A program made the position numbers and the translations under genes. The notes below the pieces were generated by a model. The model searched no databases, was not told where the DNA came from, and saw only the letters and a list, made by a program, of their open reading frames with translations. Below, piece after piece: positions 42,521 through 52,108 of a stretch of 59,762 nucleotides of DNA. Each line of letters begins with the position of its first letter. Within the stretch, counting starts at the first letter, position 1. The stretch comes from Bacteroidales bacterium (GTDB taxonomy: Bacteria > Bacteroidota > Bacteroidia > Bacteroidales > WCHB1-69): NCBI GenBank assembly GCA_017506175.1, contig JAFVNW010000063.1:1-59762 (forward strand), read 5' to 3'.

Positions 42521-43427
42521 CGAAGAAGCAGGAATTGAACTGTTTTACAAGACCATACTCAATGAGATAGCCAATTTGAATGCAGATTTTGAGATTATTT
42601 TTGTCAATGATGGGAGCACTGATCGAAGCAAAGAGATTTTAAAGGAGATTACATCCAACGACACTCGTGTCAAAATCATTTCATTTTCAAGAAATTACGG
42701 ACATGAATCCGCCATGATTGCAGGGATTGACTACAGCAGCGGCGATGCTGTCATCTGTTTGGACAGTGATTTGCAGCATCCGCCAAAAGAGATTGGGAAG
42801 ATGCTGGAGAAATTCAATGAAGGATATGAGGTCGTGAATATGGTTCGCACGAAAAACGGGGATCAGAATGCCCGGGAATCGTTCAACTCGCGTTTTTTTT
42901 ACCGTCTCATCAATCGCATTTCGGACATTAAATTAACAGAAAACGCCTCTGATTTCTTTTTGATTTCACGCAGAGTAGCGGAGATTCTGAAGAGTGATTT
43001 CCGTGAGCGCACACGGTTTCTGCGCGGCATAATTCAGATGGTCGGCTTCCGCAGGACAACTTTGGAATACGAAGCCGCAAAACGGGCAGCCGGCGAAAGC
43101 AAGTACTCATTCTGGAAATTGATGAAGCTCTCTTTCACGGCCATCGCCTCATTTTCCAAAATCCCATTACTTTTAGGCATCATCAGCGGAGTCGTCTTCG
43201 GGATTATCAGCATCATTCTCATCATCTACTCCCTGATCATGTGGATTTTCGCCACCCCCGTTTCCGGCTACACCACGCTTATCATCTTTCTCTGCGCTTT
43301 TGCCAGCATCCAACTCTTTGTCACCGGCCTCATCGGCCAATACATCGGCTACCTTTTTGACGAGATCAAGGGGCGGCCCATTTATCTTGTGGAAGAAATC
43401 ACAGACAACAACCCGAACGAAAAATAA
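42471..43427 (+). CDS. GT2 polyprenyl-phosphate glycosyltransferase (DPM1/CsbB/GtrB-like)
   Basis: 318 residues from the ATG at 42471 (MPANAHPTC). A longer frame to 42432 is possible but starts beside the internal promoter core. The GT-A domain has VVPVYNEE, NDGSTDRS and LDSDLQHPP (metal-binding DxD), with RERTRFLRG later. Two C-terminal membrane helices (about residues 225-300) anchor it. It is predicted to load a sugar onto polyprenyl phosphate on the inner face, for use by the YfhO protein outside. Confidence 0.92.
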   Translation: MPANAHPTCTLVVPVYNEEAGIELFYKTILNEIANLNADFEIIFVNDGSTDRSKEILKEITSNDTRVKIISFSRNYGHESAMIAGIDYSSGDAVICLDSDLQHPPKEIGKMLEKFNEGYEVVNMVRTKNGDQNARESFNSRFFYRLINRISDIKLTENASDFFLISRRVAEILKSDFRERTRFLRGIIQMVGFRRTTLEYEAAKRAAGESKYSFWKLMKLSFTAIASFSKIPLLLGIISGVVFGIISIILIIYSLIMWIFATPVSGYTTLIIFLCAFASIQLFVTGLIGQYIGYLFDEIKGRPIYLVEEITDNNPNEK

Positions 43428-43433
43428 CGCAGC

Positions 43434-44894
43434 ATGATTACATTCATCATTTCCATCATTCTTCTCGTTGCCGGATATTTCCTGTATGGCCGGCTGATAG
43501 AGCGCATTTTCGGGATTGATCCCAAGCGAGCGACCTGCGCCACCACCAAACAGGACGGAGTGGACTACATTCCGATGAAGCCGTGGAAGATCTTTTTGAT
43601 TCAGTTTCTGAATATCGCGGGGGTCGGACCGATTTTCGGGGCCATTATGGGTGCACAGTTCGGCACGGCCTCGTTTTTGTGGATTGTGTTCGGTTCCATC
43701 TTTGCCGGCGCGGTCCACGACTACCTCTCCGGCATGATTTCCCTCCGGATGGACGGCGCAAGTCTGCCGGAAATACACGGCAAGTACTTGGGCAACGGTG
43801 TGAAGCAGTTCATGCGCGGTTTTATGGTCATCCTGATGATTCTGGTCGGCGCGGTCTTCGTATCCGCCCCCGCCAGCCTGCTGTCCAGCCTCACCTCCTG
43901 GAAGATGATTTACTGGATCATCATCATCTTCGTCTATTATGCCATCGCCACACTTCTTCCGATCGACAAAATCATCGGCAAAATCTATCCAATATTCGGT
44001 ATCTGTCTGTTATTCATGGTTGTAAGCATCATGTTCGCCATCTTCTGGTACCAGCCGGAGCTGCCCGAAATCTGGGAAGGGATGCCGAACACTCACCCTC
44101 AGGCCGATGCGAATCCGATTTTCCCGATGATGTTTATTTCCATCGCCTGCGGTGCCATTTCGGGATTCCACGCCACGCAGTCGCCACTGATGGCGCGCTG
44201 CATGGTCAATGAGAAACAGGGGCGGCCGATTTTCTACGGGGCGATGATAACCGAGGGCATTGTGGCGCTGGTATGGGCGGCTGCTGCCACCTGCTTCTTC
44301 GCCAAATCCGCGGAATTCGGAATCGACCCCAGCGATGCCTATACCACAGACGCAGGCACAATTGTGGATAAAATCAGCCGCCACTGGTTGGGAACCGCCG
44401 GTGCCATTCTGGCACTGCTCGGCGTAGTGGCCGCCCCCATCACCTCCGGCGACACCGCCTTCCGCTCCGCTCGCCTCATCGTCAGCGACTTCACCCATCT
44501 GAACCAAAAACCCATCCGCAACCGCCTGATCATCGCACTCCCGCTCTTTGCCGCAGGCATCGGCATCCTTGTTTTCAGCATGTTGGACAAAAACGGTTTC
44601 AACATCATCTGGCGCTACTTTGCATGGGCGAACCAGATCCTGGCAACCGTCACGCTATGGGCCATCAGCGTGTACCTGTACCAACAGCGCAAGTGCTTCT
44701 ATATCACATTGATACCCGCCGTCTTCATGACCATGGTCGTTTCCACCTTCATCTTCATCGCCCCCAACGGCGGATTCGGGCTCTCCCCTATCATCTCCTA
44801 CAGCATCGGGGCTGCCGTCACGCTCACCGTACTCATCATCTTTATGGTGAATCTGGCGAAGTTCAAAAGAAGACTGAAAACCAACAACGATTGA
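43434..44894 (+). CDS. CstA family carbon starvation/peptide transporter
   Basis: 486-residue polytopic membrane protein with about 12-13 helices, shorter than the ~700-residue E. coli CstA but normal for the short bacterial form. Landmarks include DGVDYIPMKPW, NIAGVGPIFGAIMGAQFG and HDYLSGMISLR. Relatives import pyruvate or peptides during starvation. It follows the GT2 gene by six bases and precedes the barrel gene by nine, so it is probably part of the same transcript. In this window a peptide-import role would fit the nearby secreted proteases. Confidence 0.92.
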   Translation: MITFIISIILLVAGYFLYGRLIERIFGIDPKRATCATTKQDGVDYIPMKPWKIFLIQFLNIAGVGPIFGAIMGAQFGTASFLWIVFGSIFAGAVHDYLSGMISLRMDGASLPEIHGKYLGNGVKQFMRGFMVILMILVGAVFVSAPASLLSSLTSWKMIYWIIIIFVYYAIATLLPIDKIIGKIYPIFGICLLFMVVSIMFAIFWYQPELPEIWEGMPNTHPQADANPIFPMMFISIACGAISGFHATQSPLMARCMVNEKQGRPIFYGAMITEGIVALVWAAAATCFFAKSAEFGIDPSDAYTTDAGTIVDKISRHWLGTAGAILALLGVVAAPITSGDTAFRSARLIVSDFTHLNQKPIRNRLIIALPLFAAGIGILVFSMLDKNGFNIIWRYFAWANQILATVTLWAISVYLYQQRKCFYITLIPAVFMTMVVSTFIFIAPNGGFGLSPIISYSIGAAVTLTVLIIFMVNLAKFKRRLKTNND

Positions 44895-44903
44895 CCCTTG
44901 ACT

Positions 44904-45830
44904 ATGAGAAAATTCATTCTTTTTCCACTCTCCTTTCTCCTCCTGTGCATGCTGTTTGTGCAGCCTGCGCAGGCGCAGAAGCATCACGACAGAAATAGTG
45001 ACGATTATGAGATGGCACCGGGCGACGAGGTAGAGCCAGGTGTGGATTTCATCATCGGAGCGGGTATATACTTCGGAAGCAAGAAGACTGCCGGCTACTA
45101 CAACGGGATTCCCGACAACGAAAACAACGTGAACTACATTTTTGAGAACTATTCGTGGCACAAACAGATTTTGGAGGAGATTGCTGCCAACAACAACCAT
45201 TTCTCCATCAACGACACAACGCTGCGCATTGGCGACTATCCGCTGAACATCGGTTACAAGCCGGCAATGTCCATCACCTTGGGCGCCTCGTACCGCTTCG
45301 ACAAACACTGGCGCATCTCCATCTACTACTCGTTCGCCCGACTGGTGGCGAGCAATTTCTTCACCCTCACCTTCGACGGCACATTGGGAAACCTGAACGA
45401 CAATATCATCAACTGCCCCATCGTTGGCAAGGAAAACCGCTCGTTTTTTGACTTGACAGGCTCTTATACGTTTCAAGTGCACAAAATCGTGAAACCATAC
45501 ATCGAGTTTGGCGCACAATTCAACTTCGTGCGGGTGAAGAGTTTCGAGACCAAAATCTACGACCGCGAGTTCAACCTCTTGGACATCTACGGCGGCAACA
45601 CATACGTGCAAGGCGTTGACATGCAAGAGATTGACAAAAAATATGGCGGCCCAGGCTTTGCCGTGATGGCCTCAACCGGCATCAAATTCGCCTTCAGCAA
45701 GGCCGTTTCCATCGACCCCTGCTTCTATATCTCCTTCGGGAAAATCGGCTTGGAAGGCTACAAGGACTTCCACTTCAACTACGGCGCCTACGTCCGCCTC
45801 GTGATGAGCGACGCCATGTTCAGTAAATAG
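44904..45830 (+). CDS. Outer-membrane beta-barrel protein, function unknown
   Basis: 308 residues from the ATG at 44904; an in-frame TTG at 44898 is less likely. A signal peptide (cleavage near AQAQ) is followed by alternating aromatic/polar strands such as SITLGASYRFDKHWRISIYY and a terminal strand ending LVMSDAMFSK. This fits a small eight-to-ten-stranded barrel of the kind common in Bacteroidota. No specific family is recognised. Confidence 0.72.
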   Translation: MRKFILFPLSFLLLCMLFVQPAQAQKHHDRNSDDYEMAPGDEVEPGVDFIIGAGIYFGSKKTAGYYNGIPDNENNVNYIFENYSWHKQILEEIAANNNHFSINDTTLRIGDYPLNIGYKPAMSITLGASYRFDKHWRISIYYSFARLVASNFFTLTFDGTLGNLNDNIINCPIVGKENRSFFDLTGSYTFQVHKIVKPYIEFGAQFNFVRVKSFETKIYDREFNLLDIYGGNTYVQGVDMQEIDKKYGGPGFAVMASTGIKFAFSKAVSIDPCFYISFGKIGLEGYKDFHFNYGAYVRLVMSDAMFSK

Positions 45831-45865
45831 GTTAGGAGTAATACAACAACATTATCAATTATAAA

Positions 45866-48784
45866 ATGAATTGCAAATTAAGACTGTTTTTTTTCGCGTT
45901 AATTGCTGTCACCTTCGTTCCTGCATTTGGACAGAAGAGCTACAAGTATGAAACCGTTCCAGGCGATCCGCTACAAGCCAAAATCTATACTTTGAGCAAC
46001 GGATTGAAAGTATATTTATCTGTGTATAAAGATGTTCCGAGGATACAAACCTACATCGTCGTACGCACTGGAAGCAAAAACGACCCGCCAGAGACGACCG
46101 GTCTGGCACACTACCTCGAACATCTGATGTTCAAAGGCACCTCGCACTTCGGCACCAGTGATTTTGCCAAGGAGAAACCGCTACTCGACCAGATTGAGAA
46201 CCTTTTTGAGGTCTATCGCCAGACAACGAACGAGGAGAAGCGCGCTGCCATTTACAAAGAGATTGACAGTATTTCCTACCTTGCCAGCAGCTATGCCATA
46301 CCCAACGAGTATGTGAAGATGATGAAATACATCGGTTCGACCGGAACCAACGCATGGACCTCCAACGACAACACCGTTTATCTGGAGCAGATTCCGTCGG
46401 ACCAACTGGAGAACTGGGCAATGATCCAAGGCGACCGCTTCAAGAACCAGGTTTTCCGCCTTTTCCATACTGAATTGGAAACGATTTATGAAGAGAAGAA
46501 CCGTTCCCTCACCAACGACAACCGTAGAGCCAGCGAAGCGATGCTCGCCGCACTCTTCCCCAATCACCCCTACGGCACCCAAACCACCTTGGGCACCGCT
46601 GAGCACCTGCGCAACCCTTCCCTCGTAAACATCAAGAAATTCGTTGACACCTACTACGTTCCCAACAACATGGCCATCTGTCTCGCCGGCGATTTCGATC
46701 CCGACGAAGCCGTCGCCATCATCGAGAAATACTTCGGCGACATGCAGCCCAAGGAGCTTCCGCCCGCGCGTTCCACAAGCGGCAACGTATTCCCACAAAG
46801 CCAGGTCAACGTGGAAGTGGCCGGCAACGAAGCCGAATTTCTCACCATCGCCTTCCCCATCAACAAGCCCGCCAACGACAAGGAGATGTACATCCTGCGC
46901 ATGCTCGACTACATCCTCAGCAACGGGAAATCAGGTCTTATCGACTTGAATATCAACCTCAAACAGCGTCTCTCCTCCGCCTCCTCTTATCCCTACATCC
47001 TTTGCGACAATTCCGCCTTCATTCTCACAGGCAAACCGCGCGAAACGCAGAATCTGGACGAAGTAGCCGAAATCCTGCTCGACCAAGTGCGCATCTTACG
47101 CAACGGCCAATTCGACGAATCGCTGATGAGAGCCGCCCTCAACAACATCCGCCTGCAAGAGATGCGCCAAATCGAAAGCAACTCCTCCCGCGCCTCCAAA
47201 ATGTCAAACGCTTTCATGAACAACATCCCTTGGGAAGAGGCCTGCAACCCCATGAAAGAGTACGAGAAAATCTCCAAGGAAGACATCTTGGCCTTCGCTA
47301 AAAAGTACTTAGACCCCGACAAATGCATCATCGTTCGGAAAATCAAATCACAACCATCTGACATCCAGACGGTTAAGAAGCCACCCATCACGCCTATCCA
47401 AATCAATCGCGATTCGGAATCCGACTTTTTCAAACAGCTGAAGCAGGCCAAAGTCACCCCCATCGAACCCGTATTCGTTGACTATCCGTCGGCAATCCAA
47501 TTTGCCGATTTTCACAAAATGCCCGTCGCATCCGTCAAGAACGTTGAAAACAGCACTTTCGACCTGAGAATCGTGTATCCCATCGGTGAAATGATGGATA
47601 AAAACATGCCGATTGTGGCCGATTACACCAATTTTTTGAGTACAAAAAACCACTCACAGAGTGAGATCAAGCAGCTTTTCTACGAATTGGCCTGCAACTT
47701 CTCCGCCTACTGCAGCGACGATGAATTTGTCATCCGGCTCTCCGGCCTTTCGGAGAATTTCGACAAAGCACTGCAACTCACCACCGACCTGATGGAAAAT
47801 GCCGTGATGAGCGACAACGATGATTTCAGCAAGATGATTGAAACGAGAGTCAAAAACATGTACGACGCGCAACACAAACAGGACAACGTGCTCTCCGCCC
47901 TCAGAATTTATGGGGAATACGGCCCTGAACTGGTGAAATACTCTCTGAAACCCGACGAAATGAAAGCGCTATCGGAACAAGAGATTTTCAACACATGGCA
48001 AGAACTGAAAAAGAACACCTTCAAAATATTCTATTACGGTCCGCTTACCAACGCCAAACTGAAAAAATCGTTGGACAAGAACTTCTACAAACTGCCGGCG
48101 GAATTTCTACCCATCAAACCGAAAGCGGAGTTCAAGCATCGTGAAGTAACTGAAAACCAAGTACTTTTCGTCCCATACGATGCCAAACAGTCGCGTTTGG
48201 TCACCTACTCCAACGGTCCGCTTTTCAATGCGGGACTCGTGCCAGTGGTAACGATGTACAACACCTACTTTGGCGGCGGGATGAACGCCATCGTTTTCCA
48301 AGAGATGCGCGAAAAACGCTCCCTCGCCTACACCGCCCAATCCTCCTTCATCACCCCTGCTGAAAAAGACGAGATTTTCTACAACTACTCATTCATCGGC
48401 ACCCAAAACGACAAAGTAATCGATGCATGGGAGGCATTTGACGGACTTTTCAACCAAATGCCACTTTCGGAAAGCGCTTTCACTTTAGCGAAAGAAAACC
48501 TCAAAACCACCCTTGCCTCAACACGTTACACCAAAATGGGAATCCTCACCTCCTACATCAGCAACCAGAAAAAAGGCTACAACTACGACTACCGCAAGGA
48601 TGTTTATAACGCCATCGACGGCTTCTCTTTGGACAATATCAGCAAATTCAATGCCGAATACGTCAAAGACAAACCCAAAATCTATATGATGGTGGCCCGA
48701 CAGGACGACATTGATTTCCGATCCTTGAAAGAAAAGTTCGGACCGGTTCAGCACCTGAACCTGAAAGATATTTTTGGATATTAG
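45866..48784 (+). CDS. M16 family (pitrilysin-type) zinc metallopeptidase
   Basis: 972-residue secreted protease with a signal peptide ending FGQ. The inverted zinc motif HYLEH lies at residues 82-86 and the downstream Glu ligand region is ELETIYEEKNRS. Four M16 half-domains fit the length: the N-terminal pair is active and the second pair (about 530-972) lacks an HxxEH site, as is usual. It likely degrades peptides in the periplasm or outside. It starts 35 bases after the barrel gene. Confidence 0.93.
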   Translation: MNCKLRLFFFALIAVTFVPAFGQKSYKYETVPGDPLQAKIYTLSNGLKVYLSVYKDVPRIQTYIVVRTGSKNDPPETTGLAHYLEHLMFKGTSHFGTSDFAKEKPLLDQIENLFEVYRQTTNEEKRAAIYKEIDSISYLASSYAIPNEYVKMMKYIGSTGTNAWTSNDNTVYLEQIPSDQLENWAMIQGDRFKNQVFRLFHTELETIYEEKNRSLTNDNRRASEAMLAALFPNHPYGTQTTLGTAEHLRNPSLVNIKKFVDTYYVPNNMAICLAGDFDPDEAVAIIEKYFGDMQPKELPPARSTSGNVFPQSQVNVEVAGNEAEFLTIAFPINKPANDKEMYILRMLDYILSNGKSGLIDLNINLKQRLSSASSYPYILCDNSAFILTGKPRETQNLDEVAEILLDQVRILRNGQFDESLMRAALNNIRLQEMRQIESNSSRASKMSNAFMNNIPWEEACNPMKEYEKISKEDILAFAKKYLDPDKCIIVRKIKSQPSDIQTVKKPPITPIQINRDSESDFFKQLKQAKVTPIEPVFVDYPSAIQFADFHKMPVASVKNVENSTFDLRIVYPIGEMMDKNMPIVADYTNFLSTKNHSQSEIKQLFYELACNFSAYCSDDEFVIRLSGLSENFDKALQLTTDLMENAVMSDNDDFSKMIETRVKNMYDAQHKQDNVLSALRIYGEYGPELVKYSLKPDEMKALSEQEIFNTWQELKKNTFKIFYYGPLTNAKLKKSLDKNFYKLPAEFLPIKPKAEFKHREVTENQVLFVPYDAKQSRLVTYSNGPLFNAGLVPVVTMYNTYFGGGMNAIVFQEMREKRSLAYTAQSSFITPAEKDEIFYNYSFIGTQNDKVIDAWEAFDGLFNQMPLSESAFTLAKENLKTTLASTRYTKMGILTSYISNQKKGYNYDYRKDVYNAIDGFSLDNISKFNAEYVKDKPKIYMMVARQDDIDFRSLKEKFGPVQHLNLKDIFGY

Positions 48785-48804
48785 TTTTTTATTAAAAAAA
48801 ACTC

Positions 48805-48812
48805 TAATTTTG
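48805..48812 (+). promoter_or_regulatory. Possible promoter -7 box for the 779-residue protein
   Basis: TAATTTTG on the plus strand fits TAnnTTTG; start expected near 48819, about 98 bases before the ATG at 48917. An AT-only hairpin (AGTTTTTT/AAAAAAACT) right after the M16 stop could terminate the preceding transcript. Confidence 0.4.
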
Positions 48813-48916
48813 TAACTTATTAAAAACCATCCTGTTTTATTATAAAAGATTGACATTCAATCAATTATAATTAAAAAAGATTGTATTATACGATTGGGGT
48901 TCTGACAAAATTTGAC

Positions 48917-51256
48917 ATGGAAATAATCATTTACGGCATAAAAGAGGGATTTAGAGTTCTTTATCGGACTGACGGAGCATCGTTAAGCTGGGTGTATGAT
49001 GCGCGCGTTGAGAATCCCGACAAGGCAAGCATCGGGCAGAGTGCCTACGCAGTTGCCTCCGTCAACGACGGTTTTACGTTCACCAAGTATCTCATTACCA
49101 AAAATTTAGCATACAATGGAACTGAGACTTATGCCACGGTGGGCAATGTCGCTTTTCTGCTTTATTTAAGCAAGAATGAAAAAATGTCGGGGGCAGAGAT
49201 CCACACTTTGTTGGATAATTTGTCGGAAGAATTTGCCGTTCACTACATTCACGATGGACAAATGGGTAAACTGACGCCAGACGGGAAAATAGAGGAGGAA
49301 AAGGAAAACTGGGATTTCGTCGCGCACGTCATTGCCCCCTACGAAAGTCTTGTCAGCCAGCGCACACCGGAAGAGGCGGTGGCCATGTCGGCTGGCACGC
49401 AAGAGCCCGCCTACTTCTACTACACCTCAAACAACCAGCTTGAATATTGCATGGAACAGCACTGGCCATATTACCAGCACTACCGCCAAGTGTTTTTTGT
49501 TAGCAGCGATTTAAAGGATTTACCGTCCAACCCACTTCGCTCACTCCGCCACGACGACACGCAGAACCTCACGCCGACATCCCCCACCCCAAACAACGAA
49601 GCTGGAACTCCCACAAAAACAACTGAGAATCCCTCTATTATAGAGAATGAATCTGCAAAACCCGAAGTAGTGAAACTACCCGTTAACAAGAAAAACGAGG
49701 TAACACTTTCGCTTACCGTGGTAGATGAAATGGGAAATGCCGTTCCAGAAGTGTCCTTGGTCCGCATCAGCGAGCAAGGGGAAACCGAAATGACCTTCCG
49801 AAGCGGAATGATTTCGTTTGAAGGGGCTGAAATGGAGGATTTGTGGATGGTGATGACAGCCAACGGGAACATGATTTCCGACACTTTCAAGCCTTCCGAC
49901 TATACCGATCAGGTTCTCCCCTCCGTTGTTCTGCGCCTGCACAAGCGCAAAGTAGTGACTTTCAAAGTGATAGACGCTAAAAAGTCGAACACGGAACTGG
50001 AGAACGTCACCATTAGGATTACTTACAATGGAAATACGGAAGTGTTGGAAGGTAATCAGCGTATTTTTGAGGCTGACGAACTCAAAAGACACTTCCAACT
50101 GAGCATCGCCTGCGACGGCTATGCCGAACAGTTCTCGCTCTTCTCGCCTGAGACCTGTAATGACATTTTTGTCGTCAAGATGGAAAAAGAAATCCAGCCC
50201 GGAAAAACCAAGGGCAGCAGCACCGAAAATCCATTTACTGGCGGTGGTTACGTCAAAACCAATCCCAAAATCGGCCTGAAGGTACTCGTCTCTTTCCTGC
50301 TTGTCGCGGTAATTGGCGGCATTGTCGCATTGAGCATTTTCTTCTTCGGCAATAGAGAATCCAAAATTCCACCTTATATCTCCTCTGAAAGAGTTCAGCT
50401 TTATCTCAATGACAATTCATTGAACATCAACATATTATCAATTTATTTGGATTCATGCAAGGATGCTGAAACCATTCTGCTGACAGAAGCCACCCCGGAG
50501 ACGAAGCAGCAAGCCCAAAAATATGTGGATTTGCAAGAGCAATTGGATTGTGCAATCACATGGCGCAATGCAGTGGATGGCGGCGACATAGCCTTGGCAC
50601 AAAACAACTATTTTCCACAAGATTCTTCTCTCTATTTTGTACTGAAAAGTATCAATCATTCTGAAATTGAAGACATCAGCGGAGCTTTGAAAGACCCCGC
50701 CGCACACACATCCGACCTGACCATACCGCAAGTAGGCACATTCATCATTAATGTATCCAAATTCCTTGAAATCAAACGTACTTACGAACAGGTTTCAAAG
50801 GACTCAACAACCGCCGACAGCACCTACAAACGTTTACTTCAACGCATTGACAATCTTCAATTGTCGGACTTGGCCTTGGTTTCCAATGTCCGCACTCCTA
50901 TTTGCCAACGTCTGGGAATTTCAGTCGAAAGCGCCCGCCCAGCCGAGCAAACGCCCGCCGCTACCCCAGCTGTACCGACAACTCAACCCACTAAACCAAC
51001 TTCCCAGCCGCGCACTGAAACAGAACAATTCCAAGCAGACTTCTGGAACCTCGTTCATAGTGGCAGCAACGATTTTGAAGCCTACAAGGATTTAAGAAAC
51101 AAAGCGAAAAAACTGAAAACCGTGTCCATTGACAACTGCCCAGAACTCAACTATCTGCACTCAATGACGGAAAATATGAAGAACCCTATTTGGCAACGCT
51201 TCAAAACGCTGACACCAGCGCAGAAAAAGAAAGCCCAGAAGATAGAGGAACTTTAA
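48917..51256 (+). CDS. Uncharacterised single-pass membrane protein, 779 residues
   Basis: The start is taken at 48917 (MEIIIYGIKEGFRVLY); an upstream ATG at 48881 is less likely. The N-terminal ~190 residues form a compact domain (YGIKEGFRVLYRTDG ... NVAFLLYLSKNEKMSG), without a signal peptide. A Pro/Thr-rich linker (about 205-255) follows, then two Ig-like/carboxypeptidase-regulatory-like segments (about 255-440). One membrane helix lies at about 456-479, followed by a C-terminal region of some 300 charged, helical residues with a Pro/Thr-rich break near 680. This predicts a cytosolic N-terminus and an extracytoplasmic C-terminus. I do not recognise the family. Confidence 0.8.
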   Translation: MEIIIYGIKEGFRVLYRTDGASLSWVYDARVENPDKASIGQSAYAVASVNDGFTFTKYLITKNLAYNGTETYATVGNVAFLLYLSKNEKMSGAEIHTLLDNLSEEFAVHYIHDGQMGKLTPDGKIEEEKENWDFVAHVIAPYESLVSQRTPEEAVAMSAGTQEPAYFYYTSNNQLEYCMEQHWPYYQHYRQVFFVSSDLKDLPSNPLRSLRHDDTQNLTPTSPTPNNEAGTPTKTTENPSIIENESAKPEVVKLPVNKKNEVTLSLTVVDEMGNAVPEVSLVRISEQGETEMTFRSGMISFEGAEMEDLWMVMTANGNMISDTFKPSDYTDQVLPSVVLRLHKRKVVTFKVIDAKKSNTELENVTIRITYNGNTEVLEGNQRIFEADELKRHFQLSIACDGYAEQFSLFSPETCNDIFVVKMEKEIQPGKTKGSSTENPFTGGGYVKTNPKIGLKVLVSFLLVAVIGGIVALSIFFFGNRESKIPPYISSERVQLYLNDNSLNINILSIYLDSCKDAETILLTEATPETKQQAQKYVDLQEQLDCAITWRNAVDGGDIALAQNNYFPQDSSLYFVLKSINHSEIEDISGALKDPAAHTSDLTIPQVGTFIINVSKFLEIKRTYEQVSKDSTTADSTYKRLLQRIDNLQLSDLALVSNVRTPICQRLGISVESARPAEQTPAATPAVPTTQPTKPTSQPRTETEQFQADFWNLVHSGSNDFEAYKDLRNKAKKLKTVSIDNCPELNYLHSMTENMKNPIWQRFKTLTPAQKKKAQKIEEL

Positions 51257-51267
51257 TCAGCTGAGAG

Positions 51268-52107
51268 CTACTTTAGTTCAATTTCAGAAAATGTGTCCGG
51301 TATTTTAATGGAAGTGGGGCCTGGAACATCCAAGCGGACGTTCTTCAAATCAGCTTGAAGAAGCACATCCTCATCCCCAATTTCAACAATCATTTTATAA
51401 AAAGACATATAGGTGGAATCGCCTTCAGCAACCGGCCCATAATCATCGTAACGGATAACCACATCGCGAAGGGATTTCAAATCGGTGATGTCATTCTTTA
51501 CGATATGTCGCGTAAATAATTGTATGTCAATCTCTTGCATTAACGAACAGGTTTGATTCTGACGTATGCGCAAAGGCGAAATATAACGCCAATTCCCGTC
51601 TGCCTCCATCTGATACCGTATGGCATCGAAATGAGGAAAATCGCAGGCATTCAGCAAGGCCTGAATCATCTGGAAATCCAACGGAAGCCCCAATACCGCA
51701 TTCAAAAAACCGTAACCGCCGCGATAATACTCTTTGTTAAGTTTGTTGACATAAATCAGAGAATCAGGTGTCAACACCAGCCGCGCCAACTCAATGCCCG
51801 ACTTGTGGAGGTTCAAGTATATCAAGCTGTCGATGCGATTGACAAAAAAGCATTGGAAAGCGAGTTCCTGATCATCTTTTTTCAGATTCACCTTCATCTG
51901 GTAGGAAATCCATTGATAACCGGCATCCTTGACATAGATATTTAAAATGCTATCGGGCTGGGAAATCCCATTTTTAAGTTTCTCAAGGTTTTCAGTGTTG
52001 ATTTGAATGTTGTCACTTGAAATTCTGACAACCTCCATTGCAGATTGGGCGGAAGCCAAAGTCCCGCCCAACAGCATTAATATGCACAATATCTTAAATT
52101 TCAACAT
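51268..52107 (-). CDS. DUF4292-like periplasmic protein
   Basis: 279 residues with a signal peptide (cleavage near ASAQ) and a beta-rich body. The pattern DSLIYLNLHKSGIELARLVLTPDSLIYVNKLNKEYY is like the DUF4292 family, which has a LolA/LolB-type lipid-binding fold. A role in lipoprotein or lipid handling is only a guess. It begins one base after the end of the 1376-residue surface protein and is probably its operon partner. It is convergent with the 779-residue gene (11-base gap). Confidence 0.65.
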   Translation of the reverse strand: MLKFKILCILMLLGGTLASAQSAMEVVRISSDNIQINTENLEKLKNGISQPDSILNIYVKDAGYQWISYQMKVNLKKDDQELAFQCFFVNRIDSLIYLNLHKSGIELARLVLTPDSLIYVNKLNKEYYRGGYGFLNAVLGLPLDFQMIQALLNACDFPHFDAIRYQMEADGNWRYISPLRIRQNQTCSLMQEIDIQLFTRHIVKNDITDLKSLRDVVIRYDDYGPVAEGDSTYMSFYKMIVEIGDEDVLLQADLKNVRLDVPGPTSIKIPDTFSEIELK

Positions 52108-52108
52108 A

